From NCBI RefSeq assembly GCF_016651105.1, contig NZ_JAEKEL010000002.1, positions 248,001 through 312,000 of the forward strand: a stretch of DNA of 64,000 nt, read 5' to 3'. The notes beneath the pieces were generated by a model, which worked only from the letters and a program-made list of their open reading frames with translations, was not told the DNA's origin and made no database searches. The position numbers were made by a program, and so were the translations under genes. Source of the DNA: Pseudomonas sp. TH15 (lineage in GTDB: Bacteria > Pseudomonadota > Gammaproteobacteria > Pseudomonadales > Pseudomonadaceae). This document shows, in pieces, positions 53,422-61,244 of this stretch; position 1 is the first letter of the stretch, and each line of letters opens with the position of its first letter.

Positions 53422-53456
53422 GGGCGCAGGAGCTTTATACTCCTGCGCCCGTTTTG
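53422..53456 (+). terminator. Rho-independent terminator after fadE
   Basis: An 11-base stem GGGCGCAGGAG/CTCCTGCGCCC with a T-rich tail (GTTTTG). It lies between fadE and the small gene and may only partly stop transcription. Confidence 0.8.
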
Positions 53457-53474
53457 CTCTTGAGGACTTATCTC

Positions 53475-53882
53475 GTGTCCAATGTCGTTGCCGACCATCT
53501 CGTCTTGCTTGACCACTTGCGCAGCATCCTGGTCGCCGTAGGTGAGGCCGAACAGGTTCCCGAAGAAAGCCATGCCTTGTTCCTGGAGCGCTTCGACGAA
53601 TTGCGTGCGTTGCTGCCGGTCGATCCGATCGAAAGCCAATACCTGGGCCAGGACATCCTGTGCCAGGTGATCACCCGCTACCCGCAAATCGCTCATCTGG
53701 TGCCGCGCGACCTGCTGTGGTACTTCGCTGGTGACTGCCTGCATTACATGCCCGATGATGAAATCGACTTGTATCAGGCGCTGGAAGAGCGTCGTTTCGA
53801 AGCCGAACAGAACGATGAACCGTTCGACTGGAACCAGGAAAAACAACTGCTGGCGATGTCGAACCAGGACAGCAAGCACTGA
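53475..53882 (+). CDS. Small acidic protein, PA2817 family
   Basis: 135 residues starting with a GTG at 53475 (MSNVVADHLVLLDHLR) after GAGGAC. It is acidic, helical and soluble, with the segment YLGQDILCQVITRYPQIAHLVPRDLLWYF. The family is restricted to Pseudomonas and relatives and always follows the fadE-like gene as far as I recall. A role in beta-oxidation or as an assembly partner is inferred from position only. Confidence 0.82.
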   Translation: MSNVVADHLVLLDHLRSILVAVGEAEQVPEESHALFLERFDELRALLPVDPIESQYLGQDILCQVITRYPQIAHLVPRDLLWYFAGDCLHYMPDDEIDLYQALEERRFEAEQNDEPFDWNQEKQLLAMSNQDSKH

Positions 53883-53899
53883 TCCCGGATCAGTAATAC

Positions 53900-53937
53900 A
53901 AAAGGCCCGCATGGTTGAACATGCGGGCTTTTTTTGT
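53900..53937 (+). terminator. Rho-independent terminator
   Basis: AAAGGCCCGCAT pairs with ATGCGGGCTTT, followed by seven T. It closes the fadE downstream gene. Confidence 0.9.
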
Positions 53938-53947
53938 GTTTTGAAGA

Positions 53948-54014
53948 TCACAAGATCGCAGCCTTCGGCAGCTCCTTGCGCCTGTGGGCGCTGCCGAAGG
54001 CTGCGATCTTTTGA
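53948..54014. repeat. REP pair, GATCGCAGCCTTCGGC type
   Basis: Arms at 53948-53972 and 53990-54014, reverse complements over about 25 bases, between the convergent PA2817-like and LysR genes. Confidence 0.88.
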
Positions 54015-54022
54015 TCTTGACT

Positions 54023-55021
54023 TCAGAGCAACCCATCACGCTCGGGTAACTCATACTCCGCCGCCACCTTACCCAACGCACCGGGCTTACCCGGCTTACT
54101 CAATGTTGGCTCCTTCTCCAGGCACTCCACCAGATAATCGATAAACACCCGAAGCTTGGGCGGCAGATAGCGGGTCGGTGAGTGCAACAACCAGGCACCG
54201 CCATGGTAGGAGGCCAGAAAGGTCCAGTCCGGCAGCACTTGCACAATCAACCCCTGCTCCAACGCATAACGGGCGGTGAAGTACGGAAGGCTGCCAATGC
54301 CGATGTGCTGCAACACCGCGCCCAAACGCACGCCAGTGTGATTGGCGGCGTATCGCCCGCGCACACCGACGGTCACGGCTTTAGTGCCTTTCTTGAATTT
54401 CCAGCGCGCATCGCTCGGGGTTTCGCCCAGGTAGATGCAGCTGTGATTGAGCAAGTCGTGGGGATGCATCGGCGTGCCGTGCTCGGCCAGGTACTGCGGC
54501 GTCGCACAGAGCAAGTGGTCAATGGTCAGCAACTGCCGCCCTACCAGTCCTGCGGGCGGCCGATCAGTAATACGGATCGCCAGATCGACATGGTCATCGA
54601 TCAAGTCCACCTGCCGGTCTTCGAGCAACAACTCCACATCCACTTTGGGATATCGGCGCAGAAATTCCGGCATATGCGGGTGAATCACAAATCGCCCCAC
54701 TGCTTTGGGCACGCTGACCCGCACCAGGCCTTCAGCCTCATGGGTGAACTGGCCGCTGATTTCCATCACTGACTTGGCTGCGCTGACCATCTCCTGGCAA
54801 CGCTTGAACACCTCTTCGCCACCGTCGCTCAGCCGCAGCTTGCGTGTGGTGCGCTGCAGCAACCGGGTGGCCAGGGCTTTTTCCAGACGCGAAATACTGC
54901 GACTGACTGCCGAAGGTGACGAGCCCAACTGACGTGCCGCTTCGGAGAAGCTGCCGGTTTCGACAACCTTGACGAAAATCGCCATTTCACCCAACAGCGG
55001 TAGCGGTAGATTTATGCTCAC
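54023..55021 (-). CDS. LysR-family regulator
   Basis: 332 residues. The N-terminal helix-turn-helix (FSEAARQLGSSPSAVSRSISRLEKALATRL, about residues 24-53) is followed by a CrgA/PBP2-like effector domain. The C-terminal 30 residues are an extra charged tail. It is divergent from the alaX - oxygenase - lysE operon with only about 90 bases between starts, so it very likely controls that operon through sites in the gap. The ligand could be the substrate amino acid. Confidence 0.9.
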   Translation of the reverse strand: MSINLPLPLLGEMAIFVKVVETGSFSEAARQLGSSPSAVSRSISRLEKALATRLLQRTTRKLRLSDGGEEVFKRCQEMVSAAKSVMEISGQFTHEAEGLVRVSVPKAVGRFVIHPHMPEFLRRYPKVDVELLLEDRQVDLIDDHVDLAIRITDRPPAGLVGRQLLTIDHLLCATPQYLAEHGTPMHPHDLLNHSCIYLGETPSDARWKFKKGTKAVTVGVRGRYAANHTGVRLGAVLQHIGIGSLPYFTARYALEQGLIVQVLPDWTFLASYHGGAWLLHSPTRYLPPKLRVFIDYLVECLEKEPTLSKPGKPGALGKVAAEYELPERDGLL

Positions 55022-55051
55022 AGCGCAACAGTCCTTTGATGTTTGAACGGA

Positions 55052-55080
55052 TTATCACGCAATTCCACGCTTCATATAAT
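55052..55080 (+). promoter_or_regulatory. Sigma-70 promoter of the alaX-oxygenase-lysE operon
   Basis: TTATCA (55052-55057) and a perfect TATAAT (55075-55080) with 17 bases between. Transcription would start near 55087, 25 bases before the alaX ATG. The gap is shared with the LysR gene. Confidence 0.7.
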
Positions 55081-55111
55081 AAAAATAGAAACTTTAATAA
55101 GGGCATGGAAT

Positions 55112-55738
55112 ATGACGCTTCGCCTCTTTTTCCATAGTGATGACCTCAAAGCTAATGTGGAAGTCCTGGATTGCACGCCCCACGAGAATGAATTCGCGGT
55201 CGTTTTGCGCGCCACACTGTTTCACCCCCAGGGCGGTGGACAGCCCTTTGATACCGGCTGGATTGGTGAAAGCCAGGTGCTACGGGTGGTCCAGGATCCG
55301 GACCGGATCATCCATTACGTCGACCACCCGGTAAAACTCGGCATGACTCAGATACGGGTCGACGAGCAACGCCGCCAATTCAATACCCGCATGCATTCGG
55401 CCGGCCACCTGATTGGCCACTTCGTTCAGGCGCTGGGCTGGATGCCGACCAAGGCGCATCACTGGCCCAACGAAGGCCGTGTGCAGTTCAAACCGGCAGA
55501 CTCGGCACAAGAGGTTGATGCGCAGATCGTTCAGAGCGGCATCGAACAGTGGATCGCCCATGACCTGCCACGCCTGACTTCACTGCGCGAAGGCGCCCGG
55601 GAAATCGGTTTCGGTGAACTTCCGGCCTACGGCTGTGGCGGCACCCATGTACGTAGCCTGAAGGATTTGGGCACAGTCTCGATCGACTCCCTTTCTCAGA
55701 AAAAGGGCACGTTGTCCGTCCACTACCACGTGGATTGA
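55112..55738 (+). CDS. AlaX-type alanyl-tRNA editing protein (trans-editing hydrolase)
   Basis: 208 residues, the short form of the AlaRS editing domain. The motif TLFHPQGGGQPFDTGWI (about 36-51) and the zinc ligands H95-x3-H99 (MHSAGH) and C175-x3-H179 (CGGTH) are all present. Free-standing AlaX proteins hydrolyse wrongly charged tRNA, usually Ser- or Gly-tRNA(Ala), and some act on non-protein amino acids. The ATG at 55112 is preferred because the longer frame crosses the promoter. It is the first gene of an operon with an Fe(II)/2OG oxygenase and a LysE-type exporter. Confidence 0.88.
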   Translation: MTLRLFFHSDDLKANVEVLDCTPHENEFAVVLRATLFHPQGGGQPFDTGWIGESQVLRVVQDPDRIIHYVDHPVKLGMTQIRVDEQRRQFNTRMHSAGHLIGHFVQALGWMPTKAHHWPNEGRVQFKPADSAQEVDAQIVQSGIEQWIAHDLPRLTSLREGAREIGFGELPAYGCGGTHVRSLKDLGTVSIDSLSQKKGTLSVHYHVD

Positions 55739-55829
55739 GCATTTTGGCGATGTCGACACCGTCATCGCCTGACGCGGGGGCGCCTGCATTCGCGGGCTCC
55801 GTTGACTACTCGATAGATGGACCTAAACC

Positions 55830-56600
55830 ATGATGCTTGACGTCGAGCGTCTCGATGAGACGTGCATAAAAAAACTGGCCAATGAAGAAGTCCTCGCCAT
55901 CCGCGTCAAAGGCTTTTTGCCTCAGCCGCTGGCGGTGCAGATTGGCGACAAGATTCTTGCACCGGGCTTTGAAGGCTATATCAATGCGCCGAGCATCGGT
56001 CGCATCGGCATGGCGTTTTACGAAGCGGAAAACCAGCCACTGCTGATCGAAGACTATTTCGAGCGCGCCACCAGCAACATCGAGGAACTGCGCAACCGAT
56101 GCGCGCCCTACTCGTCCCCGGTCGACACCCTGCGTTGCATGCTTGATGAGTCCTGGCCAGCAGGCGCGCACCTGGAGAACCTCTACGGTCGCAAAATGTA
56201 TGTCGGGCTGTCCCGAGTGGTGAAGCCCGGGGTGTGCTTTCTCGCCCATCACGACATTTTCGCCAAGGACGCCCCGGACAGTTTCCAGGCCAAAAGCCTG
56301 GAGGCGCAATTTGCCTGCAACGTGTACCTGAACATGCCCACCGAGGGCGGCGCGTTGCAGATGTGGGACCACGACATTACCCCCGACCAGTTCGACGAAA
56401 TGCGTGGCGACAGTTACGGCATCGAGCCGACCCTGCTTGGACCTCCAACCCTGGAGATTCGCCCCGACCCGGGCGATTTCATCATGTTCAATTCGCGCTG
56501 CATGCACTCGGTGACCCCGGGTGTGGCAGACCCGCGATTGAGCCTTTCGTTCTTTGTCGGCTACCGCGGCAATGCTTCACCCCTTACCTTTTGGAGTTGA
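55830..56600 (+). CDS. Fe(II)/2-oxoglutarate-dependent oxygenase
   Basis: 256 residues with a jelly-roll fold. The metal triad is H140-x-D142 (LAHHDIFAKD) and H226 (RCMHSVTPG), and R236 (RLSLSFFVGYRG) would hold 2-oxoglutarate. Family members hydroxylate amino acids, peptides or small molecules. It lies 91 bases after alaX and two bases before the lysE-like gene. The context suggests a free amino acid as substrate, but the sequence does not name it. Confidence 0.85.
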   Translation: MMLDVERLDETCIKKLANEEVLAIRVKGFLPQPLAVQIGDKILAPGFEGYINAPSIGRIGMAFYEAENQPLLIEDYFERATSNIEELRNRCAPYSSPVDTLRCMLDESWPAGAHLENLYGRKMYVGLSRVVKPGVCFLAHHDIFAKDAPDSFQAKSLEAQFACNVYLNMPTEGGALQMWDHDITPDQFDEMRGDSYGIEPTLLGPPTLEIRPDPGDFIMFNSRCMHSVTPGVADPRLSLSFFVGYRGNASPLTFWS

Positions 56601-56601
56601 G

Positions 56602-57240
56602 ATGCTTTCGAATTACCTGGGCGAGTTTCTGGCGCTGGCGACCATCCACTTCCTGGCCGTGGTCGCACCCGGACCGGACTTCGCCGTGACCATTCGCCAG
56701 AGCGTGCGCTTTGGTCGACTGGTGGGTATCTGCACCGCACTGGGCATCGGTGCGGGGATTTCCGTGCATGTGCTTTACACCCTGCTGGGCGTTGGCGCGC
56801 TGATGCACACCACGCCCTGGTTGCTGACAGTGGCCAAGGTCGTGGGCGGCGCCTACATTCTGTATCTCGGCGTCAGTCTGTTGCGCAGCAAACCGAAAAC
56901 CGCGCTGGAAGGTGACAAGGCGGCAGACGAACCAGTGGTCGAGCAAACACTGTTGAAGGCATTCACCACCGGCTTCCTGACCAACGCGACCAACCCGAAA
57001 GCCACGCTGTTTTTCCTGGCGATCTTCACCACCATCATCAGCGCCACGACGCCGCTAAAGATCCAGGCTTTGTATGGCCTTTGGATGTGCTTCGTGAACG
57101 CATTGTGGTTTGTGATCGTTGCGCTGTTCTTTTCCAGCGCTCGAGTGCGACTGCTGTTTATGCGCATGGGGCATTGGTTCGAACGCACCATGGGAGTGAT
57201 TCTGATCCTGTTCGCCGGGCGCCTGATTTTATCGATGTAA
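56602..57240 (+). CDS. LysE/RhtB-family amino-acid exporter
   Basis: 212 residues with five or six membrane segments. AVVAPGPDFAVTIRQSVRFGR lies near residues 20-40, GAYILYLGVSLLRS near 90-105, and GFLTNATNPKATLFFLAIF in the C-terminal half, as in RhtB/LysE transporters that export homoserine, threonine, lysine or related molecules. TTGGAG precedes the ATG at 56602. It is the last gene of the operon and would remove an excess or toxic amino acid. Confidence 0.9.
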   Translation: MLSNYLGEFLALATIHFLAVVAPGPDFAVTIRQSVRFGRLVGICTALGIGAGISVHVLYTLLGVGALMHTTPWLLTVAKVVGGAYILYLGVSLLRSKPKTALEGDKAADEPVVEQTLLKAFTTGFLTNATNPKATLFFLAIFTTIISATTPLKIQALYGLWMCFVNALWFVIVALFFSSARVRLLFMRMGHWFERTMGVILILFAGRLILSM

Positions 57241-57255
57241 ACCTCGCGCTCATGC

Positions 57256-57290
57256 AAAAGGCCCGCTCAGTCTGACTGGCGGGCCTTTTT
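57256..57290 (+). terminator. Rho-independent terminator after lysE-like gene
   Basis: AAAAGGCCCGC pairs with GCGGGCCTTTTT around a 13-base loop. It closes the operon. Confidence 0.9.
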
Positions 57291-57438
57291 CGTTTGTGCG
57301 TCGCTTTTGCGTTTCTGTGCGACAGATCCCACTTCGAGGGCTCCCCTATCGCTCCCTCATGGTGTTAGTTTAAAAAATGTTTCTGACCTATCGATCAGAC
57401 ATTTCTCACAAACCGCCTGCAAAGGAATGCCCCCAGCA

Positions 57439-59178
57439 ATGGATTTTTCTCTCAAACAACTGGCCGCAACTACATTGATGCTGGCCAGCCTTTCGTCGTT
57501 TACCACACTTGCGCACGCCAGCATCACCCCGCAACAGAGCGCGACCATTCTCAAGACTTTCAGTGACGCCTCGGTGACAGACTTCAGGCAGTTCCTGGGA
57601 AGCCTGGCCAAGAGCGATCTTGCCAAAACCGACGACCTCGGCCCGGCAATCAGTGCTTTCCTCGACAACAAGACACTTTCCCCAGATCAGCAGAACGAGA
57701 TATATCGCCTGCTTGGCCTCTATGCACGAGTGAAGTATGGCGCCGCTGCCACCGAGACTCTGCGCGAACTGGTGGAAATCCCGACCTTCCAAGTGGAAGG
57801 TGTTGCCCAGCATGACAACCCGCAATTCATCAAGATCGCCGACAAGATCAAGGGCCTTGCCCAGGCCTTCAACCTGAACTTTCGCAACATCGACAACCGT
57901 GTCTATGAAATCTCCCTGGAAGGCAGTGGCGATGAAGTCGTGGGCATTCACGCGCATGCCGATGTGGTGCCCGTGACGCCGGAGAACTGGGTCCTGAAAG
58001 ACGGCACCAAACTCGATCCATTCAAGATCACCCTGATCGGCGACCGCATGTACGGCCGGGGCACCGAGGATGACAAGAACGGCATCGTCGTAGCGCTCTA
58101 CGCCATGAAGATCATCAAGGAAGAGAAGCTGCCACTGGCGAGGAATTTCAAGCTGCTGGTCGACACCACCGAGGAAACCACCGGCGACGCCATCCCCTAT
58201 TACTTCGAACACAACCCGATACCCAACTACAACCTGGCGCTGGATGGCGGCTATCCGGTAGTGATTGCCGAGAAAGGCTACGGCACCGTCATGGCGAGCT
58301 TTGCCAAGCGCAAGGCAGAGGGCAAAGGCGCCGAAATCATCTCGATGACGGGCGGCCTGGCCACTAACCAGATTCCGTCGGCTTCGGTCGCCACCCTGGT
58401 GACTGACAAACCCGCCGAATTGGCTGCCAGCCTGCAGACGGCCGGGACTGACTATGCCAAGCGCAATGGCGGCAACTTCGAAGTGAGCGCCAAGGTCGAC
58501 GGCAAGGACGTCAAACTGACGGTCACCGGCGTCTCCGCCCACTCCTCCGAGCCCGAATCAGGCGTCAACCCGGTAGCCAGGATGCTGGACTTCATCAACA
58601 GCCTCGACGGCAAGGTTGCGCTCAAGCACAACCACATCACTGACGCCGCCCGTTACGCCGCCGATAACTGGGGCCTGGACTATCTGGGTGGCAAATTGGG
58701 CGTTGGTTTTTCCGATGCCTTCATGGGGCCGCTGACCACGTCCCTGACCTATGTCGGGATGGATAAGAAAGCCTTCAAGCTCGCGGTCAATCTGCGCGTG
58801 CCGAAGGGCGAGTCCCCGGAAGCGCTCAAGACGAAAATTGCTGAAAAGATTGGCGCCTGGAGCAAGAAGTCCCACGTTGCAGCAACCTTCAACTACTCGA
58901 TCGCTGAGCCTATGTACCGCAACCCTGAGGGCGAATGGGTCAAAGCCCTGCTGGCCGTGTCCACTGAAAACCTCGGCATGGAACACAAGTTTGGCAGCTC
59001 CGCTGGCGCCACTTCGGTCCATGAGCTGCCCAATGGCGTGCAGTTCGGCCTGGCCCGGCCAGAGGTCAAGTACACCGGGCACACTGACAACGAGTTCAAG
59101 ACTGTCGACCAGTTCCTGCTGGACCTGCAGATCGTGACCGAGATGATGGGGCGTATCGGGCAGTTGCCGAAGCTCTGA
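57439..59178 (+). CDS. Secreted M20-family dipeptidase
   Basis: 579 residues. A signal peptide of about 26 residues (MDFSLKQLAATTLMLASLSS...LAHA) sends it to the periplasm. The M20 metal site is visible in order: His in GIHAHADVVPV, Asp in GRGTEDDKNG and Glu-Glu in VDTTEETTGD, with a distal His in TGHTDNEF. A lid domain lies between. It resembles PepV/carnosinase-like dipeptidases. AAAGGA at 57421 lies 12 bases before the ATG at 57439; the ATG at 57427 is possible. Confidence 0.88.
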   Translation: MDFSLKQLAATTLMLASLSSFTTLAHASITPQQSATILKTFSDASVTDFRQFLGSLAKSDLAKTDDLGPAISAFLDNKTLSPDQQNEIYRLLGLYARVKYGAAATETLRELVEIPTFQVEGVAQHDNPQFIKIADKIKGLAQAFNLNFRNIDNRVYEISLEGSGDEVVGIHAHADVVPVTPENWVLKDGTKLDPFKITLIGDRMYGRGTEDDKNGIVVALYAMKIIKEEKLPLARNFKLLVDTTEETTGDAIPYYFEHNPIPNYNLALDGGYPVVIAEKGYGTVMASFAKRKAEGKGAEIISMTGGLATNQIPSASVATLVTDKPAELAASLQTAGTDYAKRNGGNFEVSAKVDGKDVKLTVTGVSAHSSEPESGVNPVARMLDFINSLDGKVALKHNHITDAARYAADNWGLDYLGGKLGVGFSDAFMGPLTTSLTYVGMDKKAFKLAVNLRVPKGESPEALKTKIAEKIGAWSKKSHVAATFNYSIAEPMYRNPEGEWVKALLAVSTENLGMEHKFGSSAGATSVHELPNGVQFGLARPEVKYTGHTDNEFKTVDQFLLDLQIVTEMMGRIGQLPKL

Positions 59179-59225
59179 CCCAGGGTTAGAACCCGACCCG
59201 TGTGTGGTCGGGTTCTGGCAGGCAC

Positions 59226-59252
59226 AAAAAAGGACCGTGAAGGTCCTTTTTT
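59226..59252 (+). terminator. Rho-independent terminator after the dipeptidase
   Basis: AAAAGGACC/GGTCCTTTT with a short loop, followed by a T run. An additional hairpin AACCCGACC/GGTCGGGTT at about 59190-59215 lies just upstream. Confidence 0.85.
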
Positions 59253-59279
59253 ATTGGCGGCGACAAATCGCGCACAAAC

Positions 59280-59311
59280 AAAAACGCCGCTCATCACTGA
59301 GCGGCGTTTTT
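59280..59311 (-). terminator. Terminator of the tRNA operon
   Basis: AAAAACGCCGCTC pairs with GAGCGGCGTTTTT. On the minus strand it follows the last tRNA-Gly by nine bases and carries a T run. Confidence 0.88.
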
Positions 59312-59319
59312 GTTAAATA

Positions 59320-59395
<76 letters not shown>

Positions 59396-59398
59396 AAA

Positions 59399-59474
59399 TG
59401 GCGTCCCCTAGGGGACTCGAACCCCTGTTACCGCCGTGAAAGGGCGGTGTCCTAGGCCACTAGACGAAGGGGAC
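59399..59474 (-). tRNA. tRNA-Glu (TTC), copy 3
   Basis: 76 bases with encoded CCA. The acceptor stem is GTCCCCT, the anticodon loop CTTTCAC gives TTC, and GGTTCGAGTCC is in the T arm. It is three bases upstream of the Gly copy in transcript order. Confidence 0.97.
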
Positions 59475-59501
59475 ACAGGCTACAACTTTCACTAATAAAA
59501 A

Positions 59502-59520
59502 CGCCGCTCACTGAGCGGCG
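59502..59520 (-). terminator. Internal terminator-like hairpin between tRNA pairs 2 and 3
   Basis: CGCCGCTC pairs with GAGCGGCG around three bases, and the minus-strand tail reads TTTTTA. It copies the terminal hairpin at 59280-59311. It would reduce transcription of the third tRNA pair unless antitermination occurs. Confidence 0.65.
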
Positions 59521-59531
59521 CTTTTAGAATT

Positions 59532-59607
<76 letters not shown>

Positions 59608-59610
59608 AAA

Positions 59611-59686
59611 TGGCGTCCCCTAGGGGACTCGAACCCCTGTTACCGCCGTGAAAGGGCGGTGTCCTAGGCCACTAGACGAAGGGGAC
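59611..59686 (-). tRNA. tRNA-Glu (TTC), copy 2
   Basis: Identical to the other two Glu copies. It is three bases before the Gly copy of its pair. Confidence 0.97.
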
Positions 59687-59791
59687 ACGCTAACTGAAAC
59701 ACATGGTGTGTATTCCAGTGCCCAAATCCGTATCCGAAGATATCGGTTCTGGTTTCACTCAGCTTTGCCCGAAAGCAACGCTGTTTAAAAT

Positions 59792-59867
<76 letters not shown>

Positions 59868-59870
59868 ATA

Positions 59871-59946
59871 TGGCGTCCCCTAGGGGACTCGAACCCCTGT
59901 TACCGCCGTGAAAGGGCGGTGTCCTAGGCCACTAGACGAAGGGGAC
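59871..59946 (-). tRNA. tRNA-Glu (TTC), copy 1
   Basis: First gene of the tRNA operon, about 60 bases downstream of the promoter at 60009-60037. Confidence 0.97.
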
Positions 59947-60008
59947 ACACGTACAACATTCACTACCTACCGCGTTTCGCTGTGTGCTTTACGCTGTAAG
60001 TGGCGCGC

Positions 60009-60037
60009 ATTCTATGGATGGATTGAGGGGTCGTCAA
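60009..60037 (-). promoter_or_regulatory. Strong stable-RNA promoter of the tRNA operon
   Basis: On the minus strand TTGACG (60032-60037) and TAGAAT (60009-60014) are 17 bases apart. A GC-rich discriminator, GCGCGCC, follows, as expected for a promoter under growth-rate and ppGpp control. Confidence 0.82.
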
Positions 60038-60200
60038 CCCCCTGATATAAATTTATTTAAATCAATGACTTCGCCCCGCTTTGGGAGGCGAATCCGGGTT
60101 TTCCGTCGTCCGGCGTTTGACGCCTATATTCTGGCACCCGCCAAGGCGCTATAGTCCACCCACGCAACAAATGATGGCAATGTGCACCTCGCGCGCTATT

Positions 60201-60233
60201 ACTTATATAAGCAGCCTTGCGGCCGATATAAGT
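60201..60233. promoter_or_regulatory. Hairpin-forming palindromic element upstream of gene at 60328
   Basis: ACTTATAT (60201-60208) and ATATAAGT (60226-60233) are exact reverse complements and enclose a GCC-TTGC-GGC stem. CTTATATAAG (60202-60211) is also a palindrome by itself. It lies about 95 bases before the gene start in the otherwise featureless gap 60038-60327. It may be an operator or a leader structure. Confidence 0.4.
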
Positions 60234-60327
60234 AGAGTCGTGGCCGATTCAACTCGTCGAGCGGCCCTATGCGCCCCCATGCCAAGCCACTACACTCGCA
60301 CGCGAACCCTATAAAGAGGTCTTACCG

Positions 60328-61098
60328 GTGACACCACTCATGATCACCCTGCTAGTCATAGCCGGGATCGCACTATTGATCGCCATTGGCTACATGAACC
60401 ATGTGGTGGAAAACAATAAGCTGGAAAAGGCCCGTACCAAGGTTGAACTCAACGACCGTTTGCGTCGCTGTGGCGAAATCACCGAGACCTTCCCCGGTCA
60501 GTTGATGACACCAGCGCTCAAGCTGCTGCTGACCCGTCTGGAGCTGAACGTCTGCCAGCGCCTGCTGAACCTTGAGAAAACCAGTGCATCGGTCAAGGCA
60601 CGAATCGCCGAGCTGAACACCCTGGTTGCCCAAGGCGAATCGATCCCGGTGAACAACCCCCCGGCACCGATCCAGACCGAGGCCAAGGCCAAGGACGTGC
60701 GCTTCCTGCTCGAAGCCTTGCATGGCCAGATCACCCGCGCTGCTCAGGACGGCTTCTTGCCGACCAATGAAGCCAAGCGCTGGATCCGCGAAGTGCGCCA
60801 CATCCTGGTGCTGCTGCACATCGAGTTCTTCAACAACCTCGGCCAACACTCCCTGCAACAGAACCAGCCTGGCCAGGCTCGCCTGGCGTTCGAACGCGGC
60901 GTGCAATACCTGCGCAAGCAACAAGAACCGCAGATATACGCCGAACAACTCGAATACCTGGAAAAACTCCTGGCTCGCGCCAACGCCCAAGTCATGGACA
61001 AAACTGCCCCGGCAGAAGGCGAGGTCAACCAATTGACCGAAGGCCTCAAAGACGTCGAGGCAGATGCCGACTGGAAGAAAAAAGTGATTTACGACTGA
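60328..61098 (+). CDS. Membrane-anchored helical protein of unknown function
   Basis: 256 residues. One N-terminal membrane segment (MITLLVIAGIALLIAIGYM) is followed by an entirely helical cytoplasmic part with a likely coiled coil (about 25-110) and a tetratricopeptide-like segment (HSLQQNQPGQARLAFERGVQYL). The C-terminus is acidic. No known family is recognised. AAGAGGT lies nine bases before a GTG at 60328; the ATG at 60340 is an alternative. It stands alone between the tRNA operon and a chemoreceptor gene and ends at its own terminator. Confidence 0.8.
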   Translation: MTPLMITLLVIAGIALLIAIGYMNHVVENNKLEKARTKVELNDRLRRCGEITETFPGQLMTPALKLLLTRLELNVCQRLLNLEKTSASVKARIAELNTLVAQGESIPVNNPPAPIQTEAKAKDVRFLLEALHGQITRAAQDGFLPTNEAKRWIREVRHILVLLHIEFFNNLGQHSLQQNQPGQARLAFERGVQYLRKQQEPQIYAEQLEYLEKLLARANAQVMDKTAPAEGEVNQLTEGLKDVEADADWKKKVIYD

Positions 61099-61105
61099 TT
61101 GGAAG

Positions 61106-61137
61106 AAAAAAAGAGCCACCGAGAGGTGGCTTTTTTG
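61106..61137 (+). terminator. Rho-independent terminator
   Basis: AAAAGAGCCACC pairs with GGTGGCTTTTTT around four bases, eight bases after the stop of the preceding gene. Confidence 0.9.
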
Positions 61138-61160
61138 TATGCCGCGTCTTGCCAATCAAA

Positions 61161-61190
61161 AGTCAAAAGATCGCAGCCTTCGGCAGCTCC
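61161..61190. repeat. Solitary REP arm
   Basis: GTCAAAAGATCGCAGCCTTC and following GGCAGCTCCT match one arm of the GATCGCAGCCT element. The facing arm is degraded to GGCCGAAGCAGTGGG. Confidence 0.6.
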
Positions 61191-61244
61191 TGCTTGGGAT
61201 GGGTATTGGCCGAAGCAGTGGGCCCGCTGCCAGGCCGCCAAGGC

